Of a stretch of DNA of 64,000 bases, positions 17,883 to 27,423 are shown one piece after another (within the stretch, counting starts at the first letter, position 1; the number at the start of each line of letters is the position of its first letter). Under the pieces are notes generated by a model, which worked only from the letters and a program-made list of their open reading frames with translations, searched no databases and was not told the DNA's origin. The translations under genes and the position numbers were made by a program. This DNA comes from Tritonibacter horizontis. GTDB taxonomy: Bacteria; Pseudomonadota; Alphaproteobacteria; Rhodobacterales; Rhodobacteraceae. The stretch lies in contig NZ_LPUY01000054.1 in the NCBI RefSeq assembly GCF_001518015.1, positions 16,199 to 80,198 of the forward strand, in the 5' to 3' direction.

Positions 17883-17913
17883 CGGGTCATTTTTGATCTG
17901 CGGCCGTGTCGCG

Positions 17914-18876
<963 letters not shown>

Positions 18877-18990
18877 GCTGTCTCTACTGTCACGGTTTGT
18901 CCGTTATATGGACGTCCGTGGCGTCCGATGCAACTCTCCGTGTCAGTCCAGCGGCGCGCGCGTGCACGTCGCCGCAGCCCGCGCGGGCGC

Positions 18991-19590
18991 TCAATGCGGC
19001 CAGATCACCGGGTAGAGCGAGGCAACAAGCAGCGCTGCCATGGTCCAGTTGAAGACGGTCAGTCGCCTGGGACTGGTCAGAAACCGGGCCATTTGCTGGC
19101 CAAGAACGGTCCAGGAGCCCACCGAGGGCAGGTTGATTGCGCCAAAGATCGCGCCGACCAGCAGGATCGACCAGAGCCGATGATCCGGCGTGTAGGCGCT
19201 GATCGCGGTCAGGGCCATGGCCCAGGCCTTGGGGTTCACCCATTGAAACGCCGCCGCCTGCAGAAAGGTCATCGGCGTGCCGATGTCGTCTCCGGGGCGG
19301 GCCGGGGTCGCATGGGCGATCTTCCACGCAAGGTACAAAAGATAGATCACCGATCCGGCCTTCAGCACCGTGTAGGTCACGGGAAAGGCGTCAAAGACCT
19401 GCACCAGCCCAGCCCCGACCATCAGCACCATGAACACAAATCCCAGCGCCACCCCCAGCATATGCGGGATGGTGCGGCGGAATCCGAAATTGGCGCCCGA
19501 GGCCATCAGCATCAGGTTGTTCGGTCCCGGCGTGATCGACGAGACAAAGGCAAACAGCGCCAGCGCCGCAAGAAGGTCATAGGTCATCAT
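18991..19590 (-). CDS. LysE/RhtB family amino-acid exporter
   Basis: A 199-residue membrane protein with five or six hydrophobic segments and the family signature SSITPGPNNLMLM near the first segment; FQWVNPKAWAMAL lies in the middle. It probably exports an amino acid. The start at 19590 (a second ATG follows at once) was chosen because upstream frame residues are arginine-rich and lie within the divergent gene. It is divergent from an Lrp/AsnC gene 73 bases away, a common exporter/regulator pairing. Confidence 0.9.
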   Translation of the reverse strand: MMTYDLLAALALFAFVSSITPGPNNLMLMASGANFGFRRTIPHMLGVALGFVFMVLMVGAGLVQVFDAFPVTYTVLKAGSVIYLLYLAWKIAHATPARPGDDIGTPMTFLQAAAFQWVNPKAWAMALTAISAYTPDHRLWSILLVGAIFGAINLPSVGSWTVLGQQMARFLTSPRRLTVFNWTMAALLVASLYPVIWPH

Positions 19591-19634
19591 GCGCAATATT
19601 CTGCGCCTATCTCGATGGAATGAAATTGCGTTTC

Positions 19635-19659
19635 TGCGAATATCTCCGCTATGTTCGCA
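19635..19659. promoter_or_regulatory. Interrupted palindrome in the lysE-lrp intergenic region
   Basis: TGCGAA and TTCGCA form the ends of a 25-bp dyad with further symmetric AT positions, typical of Lrp-family operators. It ends four bases before the regulator's ATG and 45 bases upstream of the exporter start, so it could control both. Confidence 0.45.
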
Positions 19660-19663
19660 ACAA

Positions 19664-20116
19664 ATGGCGAAGAATGACAAAATAGACCAACAGATATTGC
19701 GTGAGTTAACGCGCGATGGCCGCCTTTCCAATCTGGAGCTGGCCGAGCGTGTGGGCCTGTCTCCCTCGGCCTGTCTGCGCCGGGTGCAGGCACTGGAGCG
19801 GGACGGCGTCATCACCGGCTATCGTGCGGTGCTGGACCGGACCGCGATGGGGGTGGGGTTTGTCACCTACATCGGGGTTGGTCTCGGCGAACACACCAAA
19901 GAGGCGCAAGAGGCCTTTGAGCGCGCGATGGCAACCGCGCCGGAAGTGGTGGAATGTCACAATATCACCGGCACCATCGAATACCTGTTGCGGGTCGAAT
20001 GCGCCGATTTGCCGAGCTACAAGAAATTCCACACCGATATCCTCGGAACATCGCCCTTTGTGACGGCGATCACCACCTATGTCGTCATGGGCTCGCCCAA
20101 GGACCTGCGGGCCTGA
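19664..20116 (+). CDS. Lrp/AsnC family transcriptional regulator
   Basis: A 150-residue regulator. Helix-turn-helix: DKIDQQILRELTRDGRLSNL then RVGLSPSACLRRV (residues about 5-50), followed by the RAM effector domain with VVECHNITGTIEYLLRV. It likely senses an amino acid and controls the divergent LysE-type exporter. The ATG at 19664 gives the standard N-terminus. No good ribosome site is visible before it, so translation may be weak or start at a short leader. Confidence 0.9.
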   Translation: MAKNDKIDQQILRELTRDGRLSNLELAERVGLSPSACLRRVQALERDGVITGYRAVLDRTAMGVGFVTYIGVGLGEHTKEAQEAFERAMATAPEVVECHNITGTIEYLLRVECADLPSYKKFHTDILGTSPFVTAITTYVVMGSPKDLRA

Positions 20117-20229
20117 CCGCGCGGCGGGCCCGCGACAGAAAAACCTGCAAAAAAACGATCCGATTAAGATCTTCCAAAGGGGCCTGCCCCTAGGGTCGGT
20201 CCGACGTTAAAAGAGTGGAGCCGCGGCGA

Positions 20230-20895
20230 ATGTTATCAAAGAACAAACAGTTTCTCTTTATTCACGTGGTCAAGACGGCCGGGACCTCCATGCGGGAGGT
20301 GCTGAACCCCTATGACTGGGCGCAGCATCCAAATGGTCCCCATGCGACGATGGCCGACTACCAGGACTACCTGGGAGAGCGGGCCATGTGTTTCTTCAGC
20401 TTTGCCTTTGTGCGCAATCCCTATGACTGGATGGTGTCGCTTTACGAATATATGCGGTGGGAAGTGGACCATCATTCGCATGCGCAGGCGAGCCAGATGA
20501 CCTTTCCGGAATTTGTCGAATGGCAGGCCGTGCAGGTGGGAACGCTGCGGCAGACCGACTGGCTCTACAATGATGGCGCGCGTCAGGTTGATTTCCTGGG
20601 CCGGTTTGAGACTCTGGCGGCGGATTTCGACAGGTTGCGCACTTTGCTGAACCTGCGCGCTAACCTACCACATGCGCTTGGCAGTGACGGTCGCGGCCAG
20701 TGGCGGGAGTACTACACGCCCGAGGCGCGCGACATCCTCTGCGAGGTCTGGCAAGCGGATTTCGAGAATTTTGGTTATTCGATGGAGCTGGAGGTCACGC
20801 CGCCGGACGCGCTGCCCCTGCTCAACGACACACAGCATGTGCACCGCCGCCTGGGCGAGGTGGCGCAGACCGATGTCGCACAGATGGTTGGCTAG
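20230..20895 (+). CDS. Sulfotransferase family protein
   Basis: A 221-residue protein with the two PAPS-binding motifs of cytosolic/Golgi-type sulfotransferases: HVVKTAGTS (12-20, phosphosulfate loop) and FVRNPYDWMVSLY near residue 60 (3'-phosphate loop). It transfers sulfate to an unknown acceptor, perhaps a glycan. No signal peptide or membrane segment is visible. The ATG at 20230 was chosen because a ggag site lies nine bases before it; a GTG at 20215 would add five residues. It stands alone, with about 520 bases of non-coding sequence after it. Confidence 0.85.
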   Translation: MLSKNKQFLFIHVVKTAGTSMREVLNPYDWAQHPNGPHATMADYQDYLGERAMCFFSFAFVRNPYDWMVSLYEYMRWEVDHHSHAQASQMTFPEFVEWQAVQVGTLRQTDWLYNDGARQVDFLGRFETLAADFDRLRTLLNLRANLPHALGSDGRGQWREYYTPEARDILCEVWQADFENFGYSMELEVTPPDALPLLNDTQHVHRRLGEVAQTDVAQMVG

Positions 20896-21247
20896 CTGGC
20901 TGAGCTGTACTGCAGAGGCCGCTCGCCAGCAGGGGTGTTGCGCGGTCACCGTGCGCCCGGTTGTGAAAATGGCAAAACCTCTCTGCGATAGTACCGGTAA
21001 TCGCGATTGCCGACCGGACTGACACCCCGGTCACCCCAAAGGACCCGGCTTTCCTTGTGAAAGCGTGCAGAGACAACGTTTAGCGCGCGGGCGGATACGC
21101 CCGTCCAACGTCCGTTTTGGCGGTGCCGCCACCCTAATTCCACGACGCGGATGCCTTGAGTGACCTAGAAGACACCGCCGCCCCCGAGCGGCACGGCGTC
21201 ACCCTCCAGATCTCAGGCCTCGGTCAGATGATCCGACCGCAGCGGGC

Positions 21248-21261
21248 CCTCTTGCAAGAGG
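21248..21261. repeat. Perfect 14-bp palindrome with extended stem
   Basis: CCTCTTGCAAGAGG is a perfect palindrome, and the flanking GCGGGC and GCCCGC extend the pairing to roughly 27 bp with one mismatch pair. As RNA it would be a strong hairpin; no T-run follows on either strand. Confidence 0.6.
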
Positions 21262-21285
21262 CGCCCGCCGCAAGTGTGGCGTGAT

Positions 21286-21343
21286 GTTTTGCGCTGCGCT
21301 TTGCGCAACGGCTGTGAGGTTTTGCGCTGCGCTTTGCGCAACG
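21286..21343. repeat. Two 25-bp direct repeats
   Basis: The sequence GTTTTGCGCTGCGCTTTGCG followed by CAACG occurs at 21286-21310 and again at 21319-21343, 33 bases apart, both preceded by TGAT/TGAG. Each unit contains inverted TTGCGC/GCGCAA arms. Confidence 0.8.
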
Positions 21344-21418
21344 CCGGGGGCCGGGGACGCGCCTGCGGCGCGCGCCCGGCCGGTCTCCGATTGTGGCGGA
21401 GCAGCGGGGCGGCGCCGG

Positions 21419-22381
21419 CTACCCGGCCTGCGCGATCAGTTCGGATTGAGCGACCACCACCTCGGCCTGTTTGATGGATGCGATGTCGACCAGACGTCCC
21501 TTGTAGACCGTCGCCCCGGCGCCGCTGGCCTTGGCTTCTTCCATTGCGGCGAGGATTTCGCGGGCTTCGGCAACGGCGGCGTCAGAGGGGGTGAAGACCT
21601 CATTGGCCAAGGCGATCTGTTTCGGATGGATCGCCCATTTGCCGACCATGCCGAGGGTGGCGGAGCGTTTCGCCTGGGCGATATAGCCGGCGTCGTCGGA
21701 GAAATCGCCAAAGGGGCCATCGACGGGCAGCACACCATGGGTGCGGCAGGCGGCGACAATCGCGGTCTGGGCCCAGTGCCAGGGATCGGACCAGTGCTGC
21801 ACCCCGTCGCGCAGCATGTAGTAGTTTTCCTGGGTGCCGCCGATGCCGGTGGTCTGCATCCCCATGGAGGCGGCGAAATCGGCGGCGCCGAGGCTCATGG
21901 CCTGCAGGCGTGGCGAGGCGGCGGCGATGGCCTCCACATGGGCAATGCCGGCCGCCGATTCGATGATCACCTCAAAGCTGATCGGCCGGTCACGGCCCTT
22001 GGCGCGTTCGATCGCGGTGACCAGCGCATCGACAGCATAGACATCCTCGGCGCAGCCCACCTTGGGGATCATGATCTGATCCAGCCGGTCGCCGGCCTGC
22101 TCCAGAATGTCGACCACGTCGCGATACCACCAGGGGGTGTCGAGGCCATTGATCCGCACCGACAGCGTTTTGCGGCCCCAGTCGACAGTGTTGATCGCCT
22201 CGATCACATTGGCGCGGGCCTGATCCTTGTCCGTGGGGGCGACCGAATCCTCAAGGTCGAGGTTGATCACATCCGCCGCCGAGGCGGCCATTTTGGCGAA
22301 GAGTTTGGTGTTCGACCCCGGACCAAAGAGCTGGCACCGGTTTGGGCGGGCAGGGGCGGTGGGCTGGATCCGAAAGCTCAT
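21419..22381 (-). CDS. mcl1: L-malyl-CoA/beta-methylmalyl-CoA lyase
   Basis: A 320-residue CitE-like lyase. Recognisable: NRCQLFGPGSNTKLFAKMA, INLDLEDSVAP with the metal-binding acidic residues, SFEVIIESAAG (metal Glu), and GKWAIHPKQI near the C-terminus. Length matches the alphaproteobacterial Mcl1 enzymes that cleave (3S)-malyl-CoA and beta-methylmalyl-CoA in the ethylmalonyl-CoA pathway and related glyoxylate metabolism. The ATG at 22381 follows a ggagaacc site; the frame upstream is shadow sequence of dgcN. It is divergent from dgcN. Confidence 0.88.
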   Translation of the reverse strand: MSFRIQPTAPARPNRCQLFGPGSNTKLFAKMAASAADVINLDLEDSVAPTDKDQARANVIEAINTVDWGRKTLSVRINGLDTPWWYRDVVDILEQAGDRLDQIMIPKVGCAEDVYAVDALVTAIERAKGRDRPISFEVIIESAAGIAHVEAIAAASPRLQAMSLGAADFAASMGMQTTGIGGTQENYYMLRDGVQHWSDPWHWAQTAIVAACRTHGVLPVDGPFGDFSDDAGYIAQAKRSATLGMVGKWAIHPKQIALANEVFTPSDAAVAEAREILAAMEEAKASGAGATVYKGRLVDIASIKQAEVVVAQSELIAQAG

Positions 22382-22687
22382 ACGTGGGTTCTCCGGGTTC
22401 AAATGTTCCAATAATATTGCCAATTTGGTTATTTCGTTGCGCGCCAGAAAGCAAGAGGCGATTTGCACTTGCAGCATTCGTCCGCCGCAGTGCGACGCGT
22501 GCGCCGGTGCGACGGGCCAAATGCAGCGTATCGTCTGGGCAGTCGGGGATATTCTTCGAGCAATACCAGCTTTGAGCGCAGAATCTTCGCCCGATCCGCG
22601 CGGCAGCTGCAAATTAGAGAGGAACTTGCAGTCGCTTTGCCGCAAGCTGGCGCGGACTCTGACGATTTCCAAAGAAGGACGCTGGAT
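22382..22687. other. Divergent promoter region between mcl1 and dgcN
   Basis: 306 bases without a gene. The mcl1-proximal 60 bases are AT-rich for this genome and include ATTGCCAATTTGG, so the mcl1 promoter is probably there. I see no clear operator. Confidence 0.4.
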
Positions 22688-23689
22688 ATGATCGAGACCC
22701 CCTATCTGCTGTTTCTCGGCGACGCGCCCGACATGCTGGCCGCCAAAGTGGCCATCGGTATTCGCGACTGGCGCCCGGACCATGCGGTCGGCCAGATCAG
22801 CCTGCCGGGCTGCGGCGCCAACCTCGGGCTGACCGAGATGACCCTGGCCGAGGCCAAGGCGGCCGGCGCCAAGACGCTGGTGATCGGTGTCGCCAACCGC
22901 GGCGGCAAGATCAGCCAGGCCTGGAAAAAGGTCCTGGTCGAAGCGCTGGAAGAGGGCTTTGATCTGGCCTCCGGGCTGCACAACCTGCTGCGCGACGAGC
23001 CGGACCTGGCGGCGGTGGCCGAAGCGACCGGGCGCGCCCTGCATGATGTGCGGGTGCCGTCGGTGCAATACCCCATCGCGGATGGGGTGAAGCGCAGCGG
23101 CAAGCGGTGTCTGGCGGTTGGCACCGATTGTTCGGTCGGCAAGATGTACACGGCGCTGGCGATGGATGCGGAAATGCAGAAACGCGGCATGAAGTCTTCG
23201 TTCCGGGCCACCGGCCAGACCGGCATCCTGATCACCGGCGAAGGTGTGCCGCTGGATGCGGTGGTGGCGGATTTCATGGCCGGGTCGGTGGAATATCTGA
23301 CCCCCGACAATGATGCCGATCACTGGGATCTGATCGAAGGGCAGGGGTCGCTGTTCCATATCTCTTATTCCGGGGTCACCCTGGCGCTGGTGCATGGCGG
23401 TCAGCCCGACGCGTTGATCCTGTGTCACGAGCCGACCCGGACCCATATGCGCGGTCTGCCCGATTATGCCGTGCCGACGCTGGAGGAGCTGCGCGATGTG
23501 GCGCTGCCGCTGGCGCAGCGGGCCAATTCCGCCTGTCAGGTTGTCGGGATCTCGGTCAACACCCAGCATCTGGGCGAAGAGGAGGCGGTGGCCTATCTCA
23601 GCGAGGTCGAGGCGCGCATGGGTCTGCCGGCGGTTGATCCCTACCGTCACGGGGCAGGCCGTCTGGTCGACGCGCTGGCGGCGATCTGA
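22688..23689 (+). CDS. dgcN: DUF1611 protein DgcN (D-glutamate N-acetyltransferase)
   Basis: A 333-residue protein of the DUF1611 family with a P-loop-like segment VGTDCSVGKMYTALAM in its C-terminal half and SFRATGQTGILI after it. Recent work on marine proteobacteria assigned DgcN as an N-acetyltransferase acting on D-glutamate, followed by DgcA (recalled literature). The gene order dgcN-dgcA-D-amino-acid transaminase here supports that role. The ATG at 22688 follows an agaaggac site. It is separated from dgcA by a 106-base spacer holding a dispersed repeat. Confidence 0.85.
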   Translation: MIETPYLLFLGDAPDMLAAKVAIGIRDWRPDHAVGQISLPGCGANLGLTEMTLAEAKAAGAKTLVIGVANRGGKISQAWKKVLVEALEEGFDLASGLHNLLRDEPDLAAVAEATGRALHDVRVPSVQYPIADGVKRSGKRCLAVGTDCSVGKMYTALAMDAEMQKRGMKSSFRATGQTGILITGEGVPLDAVVADFMAGSVEYLTPDNDADHWDLIEGQGSLFHISYSGVTLALVHGGQPDALILCHEPTRTHMRGLPDYAVPTLEELRDVALPLAQRANSACQVVGISVNTQHLGEEEAVAYLSEVEARMGLPAVDPYRHGAGRLVDALAAI

Positions 23690-23739
23690 TCGGCCCCTTG
23701 CGGCGGAGGCGCCTGACGCATCGTCGGGAGCCTCCGGCG

Positions 23740-23762
23740 GAGGTATTTTGAAAAAGATGAAG
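23740..23762 (+). repeat. Dispersed intergenic repeat, copy 1
   Basis: GAGGTATTTTGAAAAAGATG followed by AAG, immediately after a small CCTCC-GGC-GGAGG hairpin. A second copy in opposite orientation lies at 42891-42913 (21 of 23 bases equal). Elements of this form are frequent between genes in Rhodobacteraceae (recalled). Confidence 0.75.
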
Positions 23763-23795
23763 AGAGGGCGGCGTGGCTGCCCGGAGGGAGTGCCC

Positions 23796-24761
23796 ATGCA
23801 GATTACCGTCACGGCAGATGTGTTCAAGCTGGCGCAGGTGTTCACGATTTCGCGCGGGTCGCGGACCGAGGCCAGGGTGCTGACGGTTCGGATCGAGGAC
23901 GGCGGTCATGTGGGCTGGGGCGAATGTGTGCCCTATGCGCGCTACGGTGAGACGCTGGACAGTGTCACGGCGGAGATCGAAGGGCTGCCCGAGGCGTTCA
24001 GTCGCGCCGACTTGCAGGATCTGCTGCCCGCCGGGGCGGCCCGCAATGCGGTGGATTGTGCGCTGTGGGATCTGGCGGCGAAACAGGCCGGCAAGCGGGT
24101 CTGGGAGCTGGCTGGTCTGGCGGCCCCGGGACCGGAGATCACCGCTTATACCCTGTCGCTGGCGGAACCGGAAGAGATGCGCGCACAGGCGGCTCTGAAT
24201 GCCCATCGTCCCCTGCTGAAGATCAAGCTGGGCACGCCCGAGGATATGCCGCGTCTTGAGGCGGTGCGCGCCGGGGCGCCGGAGGCCCGGATCATCATTG
24301 ACGCGAATGAGGGCTGGTCGGCCGAGGTCTATGCCGATCTGGCGCCGCATCTGGTTCGCCTTGGGGTGGAGCTGGTGGAGCAGCCCTTGCCTGCCGGTGA
24401 GGACGAGGCCCTGATCGGCATGGATCGCCCGGTGCCGGTCTGCGCGGATGAAAGCGCGCATGACTGCGCCAGCCTGGCTGATCTCAAGGGCAAATACGAT
24501 GTGGTCAACATCAAGCTGGACAAGACCGGTGGCCTGACCGAGGCGTTGAAACTGCGCGATGCGGCCCTGGCGGAGGGTTATCAGGTGATGGTCGGCTGCA
24601 TGGTCGGGTCGTCCTTGGCGATGGCGCCCGCCACGCTGGTGGCGCAGGGGGCATTGGTAACGGATCTTGACGGGCCGCTGCTTCTGGCCGAAGACCGTCC
24701 CGAACCGCTGACTTTTGACGCCGACGGGGTGCATCCCCCTCGGTCCGCGCTTTGGGGCTAA
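23796..24761 (+). CDS. dgcA: DgcA, enolase-superfamily racemase/dipeptide epimerase-like
   Basis: A 321-residue enolase-superfamily enzyme. The catalytic pattern is visible: KIK (in LLKIKLG), metal ligands in IIDANEG, ELVEQPL and CADES, and the second lysine in VNIKLDKTGG, the arrangement of L-Ala-D/L-Glu epimerases. In the DgcN-DgcA pathway it is proposed to racemise N-acetyl-D-glutamate to the L form. The ATG at 23796 follows a ggaggg site. Ten bases separate it from dat. Confidence 0.88.
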   Translation: MQITVTADVFKLAQVFTISRGSRTEARVLTVRIEDGGHVGWGECVPYARYGETLDSVTAEIEGLPEAFSRADLQDLLPAGAARNAVDCALWDLAAKQAGKRVWELAGLAAPGPEITAYTLSLAEPEEMRAQAALNAHRPLLKIKLGTPEDMPRLEAVRAGAPEARIIIDANEGWSAEVYADLAPHLVRLGVELVEQPLPAGEDEALIGMDRPVPVCADESAHDCASLADLKGKYDVVNIKLDKTGGLTEALKLRDAALAEGYQVMVGCMVGSSLAMAPATLVAQGALVTDLDGPLLLAEDRPEPLTFDADGVHPPRSALWG

Positions 24762-24771
24762 GGAGAAAACC

Positions 24772-25632
24772 ATGACTCGTACCGTATATGTGAACGGCGA
24801 TTACCTGCCGGAGACGGAGGCCAAGGTCTCGATCTTTGACCGTGGCTTCCTGATGGCGGATGCGGTCTATGAGGTGACGTCGGTTCTGGGCGGCAAGCTG
24901 ATCGATTTCGAGGGGCACGCGCTGCGCCTGAACCGGTCGCTGAGCGAATTGGACATGGCGGCGCCCTGCAGCAAAGAGGCGCTTCTGGAAATCCACCGCA
25001 AGCTGGTTGAGCTGAACGGGATCGAGGAAGGGCTGGTGTATCTGCAGGTCACCCGTGGCTCTGACGGCGATCGCGATTTCCTGTTTCCCGGCGAGGAAAC
25101 CCAGCCGACGCTGGTGCTGTTCACCCAGAACAAGCCGGGGCTGGCCGACAGCCCGGCCTCCAAGACGGGCATCAAGATCATTTCCATCGAGGACGTCCGC
25201 TGGGGGCGTCGCGACATCAAGACGACGCAGCTGCTGTATCCGTCGATGGGCAAGATGATGGCGAAAAAGGCCGGGGCGGATGATGCCTGGATGGTCGAGG
25301 ATGGCCATGTCACCGAAGGCACCTCCAACAACGCCTATTTCGTCAAGGACGGTGTGATCGTCACCCGCCCACTGTCGACGGAGATCCTGCATGGGATCAC
25401 CCGCAAGGCAGTGTTGCGGATGGCCGAGGAAGCACAGCTGAAGATCGAAGAGCGGCTGTTTACGATTGATGAGGCCAAGGCGGCGGATGAGGCCTTCTGC
25501 ACCTCTGCCTCTGCTTTTGTGATGCCGATCGTGGAAATCGACGGCGTGATGTTGGGGGATGGCGCGCCCGGTCCCATCGCCAAGCGGCTGCGCGAAATCT
25601 ACCTTGAGGAAAGCATCAAGGCCGCAGTCTGA
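24772..25632 (+). CDS. dat: D-amino-acid transaminase (class IV)
   Basis: A 286-residue PLP enzyme of the branched-chain/D-amino-acid transaminase fold. FDRGFLMADAVYEV near the start, the lysine in IKTTQLLYPSMGKMMAKK, and EGTSNNAYFV are family landmarks. It moves amino groups between D-amino acids and 2-oxo acids, for instance D-alanine and D-glutamate. An aaggagaaaacc site precedes the ATG. It is the third gene of the dgcN-dgcA-dat set and ends at an intrinsic terminator. Confidence 0.9.
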   Translation: MTRTVYVNGDYLPETEAKVSIFDRGFLMADAVYEVTSVLGGKLIDFEGHALRLNRSLSELDMAAPCSKEALLEIHRKLVELNGIEEGLVYLQVTRGSDGDRDFLFPGEETQPTLVLFTQNKPGLADSPASKTGIKIISIEDVRWGRRDIKTTQLLYPSMGKMMAKKAGADDAWMVEDGHVTEGTSNNAYFVKDGVIVTRPLSTEILHGITRKAVLRMAEEAQLKIEERLFTIDEAKAADEAFCTSASAFVMPIVEIDGVMLGDGAPGPIAKRLREIYLEESIKAAV

Positions 25633-25664
25633 ACGCCGCCTGATATGATCTGACGGGTCTAAAC

Positions 25665-25694
25665 AGGGCCGCTCCGGTTGGGGCGGCCCTTTTT
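25665..25694 (+). terminator. Intrinsic terminator after dat
   Basis: AGGGCCGC pairs perfectly with GCGGCCCT around a ten-base loop, and five T follow. It closes the dgcN-dgcA-dat unit. Confidence 0.88.
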
Positions 25695-25735
25695 AATTGC
25701 CGGGCGGGGAGGCGCAAGGCGGGTGGGGTCGACTC

Positions 25736-26530
25736 TCAGCCGAAGCGATACCCGGAGGCGGTGACGCCGCCGAAAATGCCCGTCTGGTGGTAGATCCGCG
25801 TCGCGGCGGCATCCTCGGCCGCGCCAAGGGCGGCAAAGATCGGCGCGAAGTGGTCCTCCTGCACGTGGCAATCGCGGGCGTGCGGGGCCTGTTCCCAGTT
25901 CATCAGCGCGGCCTTGCGTTCTGCCGGGGGCAGGGCGAGGGCCGTGGTCAACCAATGGTCAAAGGCCTCTGACGGAGCTTTGGCACCGGGGCCAAAGGCG
26001 CGCAGATTGTGATAGCTGAGGCCGGACCCGATGATCAGCACGCCCTGATCACGCAGGGGGGCAAGCGCGCGGCCAAGCGCGAAATGGGCGGCCGGATCAT
26101 AGCCTTTTTGCAGCGAGACCTGAAACAGCGGCACATCGGCCTGCGGATACATCACCGCCATCGGCACAAAAGTGCCGTGGTCAAACCCCATGGTCGGATC
26201 CAGCCGTGTGGCAAGGCCCGCCGCCGCGATCAGGTCGCGGGTCTGTTCGGCCAGCGCCGGCGCGCCGGGCGCGGGATAGGTGATTTCAAACGTCTCGGGT
26301 GGAAAGCCGGAATAGTCATAGACCATCGGCGGCTGGGGGGCGGACATCACCGCAAAGGCCTCCGTTTCCCAATGGCCGGAGATCATCAGCACGGCGGTGG
26401 GGCGGGTCGGCAGCTGCGCTGGCATCTCCCGGAGGGAGGCTTCGAGCGGCGCGAATTCGGCGCGCCAGTCCGGCATCCAGGGCCAGGGCCCGCCCCCGTG
26501 AGAAATGAAATAGCTTGGCATGCGGGTCAT
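25736..26530 (-). CDS. DODA-type extradiol ring-opening dioxygenase (YgiD-like)
   Basis: A 264-residue protein of the LigB-type dioxygenase family. It begins MPSYFISHGGG (metal His), followed by LMISGHWE, FDHGTFVP and IGSGLSYHN, the usual metal and second-shell residues. YgiD/DODA enzymes cleave catechol rings such as L-DOPA with Fe or Zn. Physiological substrate unknown. The start at 26530 was chosen because it puts the first metal His where relatives have it; an in-frame ATG 36 bases upstream is less likely. Confidence 0.85.
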   Translation of the reverse strand: MTRMPSYFISHGGGPWPWMPDWRAEFAPLEASLREMPAQLPTRPTAVLMISGHWETEAFAVMSAPQPPMVYDYSGFPPETFEITYPAPGAPALAEQTRDLIAAAGLATRLDPTMGFDHGTFVPMAVMYPQADVPLFQVSLQKGYDPAAHFALGRALAPLRDQGVLIIGSGLSYHNLRAFGPGAKAPSEAFDHWLTTALALPPAERKAALMNWEQAPHARDCHVQEDHFAPIFAALGAAEDAAATRIYHQTGIFGGVTASGYRFG

Positions 26531-26660
26531 GGGCGGGCCTCCTTGGTTGGGACGTGTTTGCAACACTCTGACCCGGTCAACCTAGGACCCCGCCCGCCCG
26601 ACGCCTAGCTGCGGCGCTGCACAGCCCCTGTGCGGCCGCCCGCCAGTCGAGGGCACGCGG

Positions 26661-27002
26661 TCAGGATGACTTGGGCCCGACGTTTTCCGCAAAGGCCTTG
26701 CCAAAGGCGGCCTGTTTGTCGGCGCCGGCCTCGGTCTGGTGGTTGGCCTTCCACTCCGCCATGGTCATGCCGTAGAAGATTTCGCGCGCCGTGTCCTTAT
26801 CCAGATCGATACCTTTGGCGTTGGCGGCCTCCTGGTACCAGCGGCTCAGGCAGTTGCGGCAAAACCCCGTCAAATTCATCATGTCGATGTTCTGCACATC
26901 GGGGCGATCTTCCATCAGGTGTTTGCGCAGGCGGCGAAAGGCGGCGGCTTCGAGTTCCAGCTGGGTCTGGGGATCGATGTCTGGCGGGGTCATGGCGGGC
27001 AT
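26661..27002 (-). CDS. DUF1244 family protein
   Basis: A 113-residue soluble protein of the DUF1244 family, function unknown. The core NLTGFCRNCLSRWYQEAA, with two cysteines, and EIFYGMTMAEWKANHQ are the conserved pieces. In related genomes it often sits near pyruvate kinase, as here. A start at 26993 (MTPPDID) is equally possible. Confidence 0.85.
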   Translation of the reverse strand: MPAMTPPDIDPQTQLELEAAAFRRLRKHLMEDRPDVQNIDMMNLTGFCRNCLSRWYQEAANAKGIDLDKDTAREIFYGMTMAEWKANHQTEAGADKQAAFGKAFAENVGPKSS

Positions 27003-27423
27003 CCTTCATGTGGTTTCACCACAGGTAGCAACCGGGGCATAGGCCGGCAAGATGGCTGGAATGCGAGATTTTCAGGCAGGCGGCGGCGGCCGGGCGCTGG
27101 CGGGCGCGTGGATTGCGCCAGAGATACCACATACGCCGCCCGAAAGAGCGGCGTGAACCGGGGGCTGTTGCAGGTCGGGGCAGGGGTGAAATAAGCTGCC
27201 AGTGTCATGGGGTCGTCGTGGTCTTGTCGTCATTTGGTCGCGCCGTTTCAGAAGAGTTGCGGCACAAAGTGAATTGAGCCATAAGACCGATAGCAATGTT
27301 TGCGGTAACATCACTTGGGCGGCAAAAGCCTTGCCCGGCGTTGTTTTCGCAGACCAGATCGCGGTGACATCACCGCCCGACCCCTAGAACCCGACCCAAT
27401 TGAGTCAGAGGAAGAGTGAGTCC
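27003..27423. other. Intergenic region upstream of pyk
   Basis: 421 bases with no convincing gene; short open frames on both strands lack family resemblance. The last 150 bases are less GC-rich and should hold the pyruvate kinase promoter. Confidence 0.4.

Larger units (their letters stand above)
20896..21418. other. 523-bp intergenic region with palindromes and a direct repeat
   Basis: No supportable gene. It holds a 14-bp perfect palindrome CCTCTTGCAAGAGG (21248-21261) extended by GC-rich flanks into a long near-perfect hairpin, and two 25-bp direct repeats listed separately. Confidence 0.5.

Noticed and set aside
22382..23845. In-frame upstream extension of the malyl-CoA lyase to an 808-residue protein
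   Set aside because: The extra residues are the reverse shadow of dgcN; the ATG at 22381 has a ribosome site and the normal family N-terminus.
26990..27208. Small minus-strand frame overlapping the DUF1244 gene
   Set aside because: No ribosome site, no family resemblance, overlaps a conserved gene's start.
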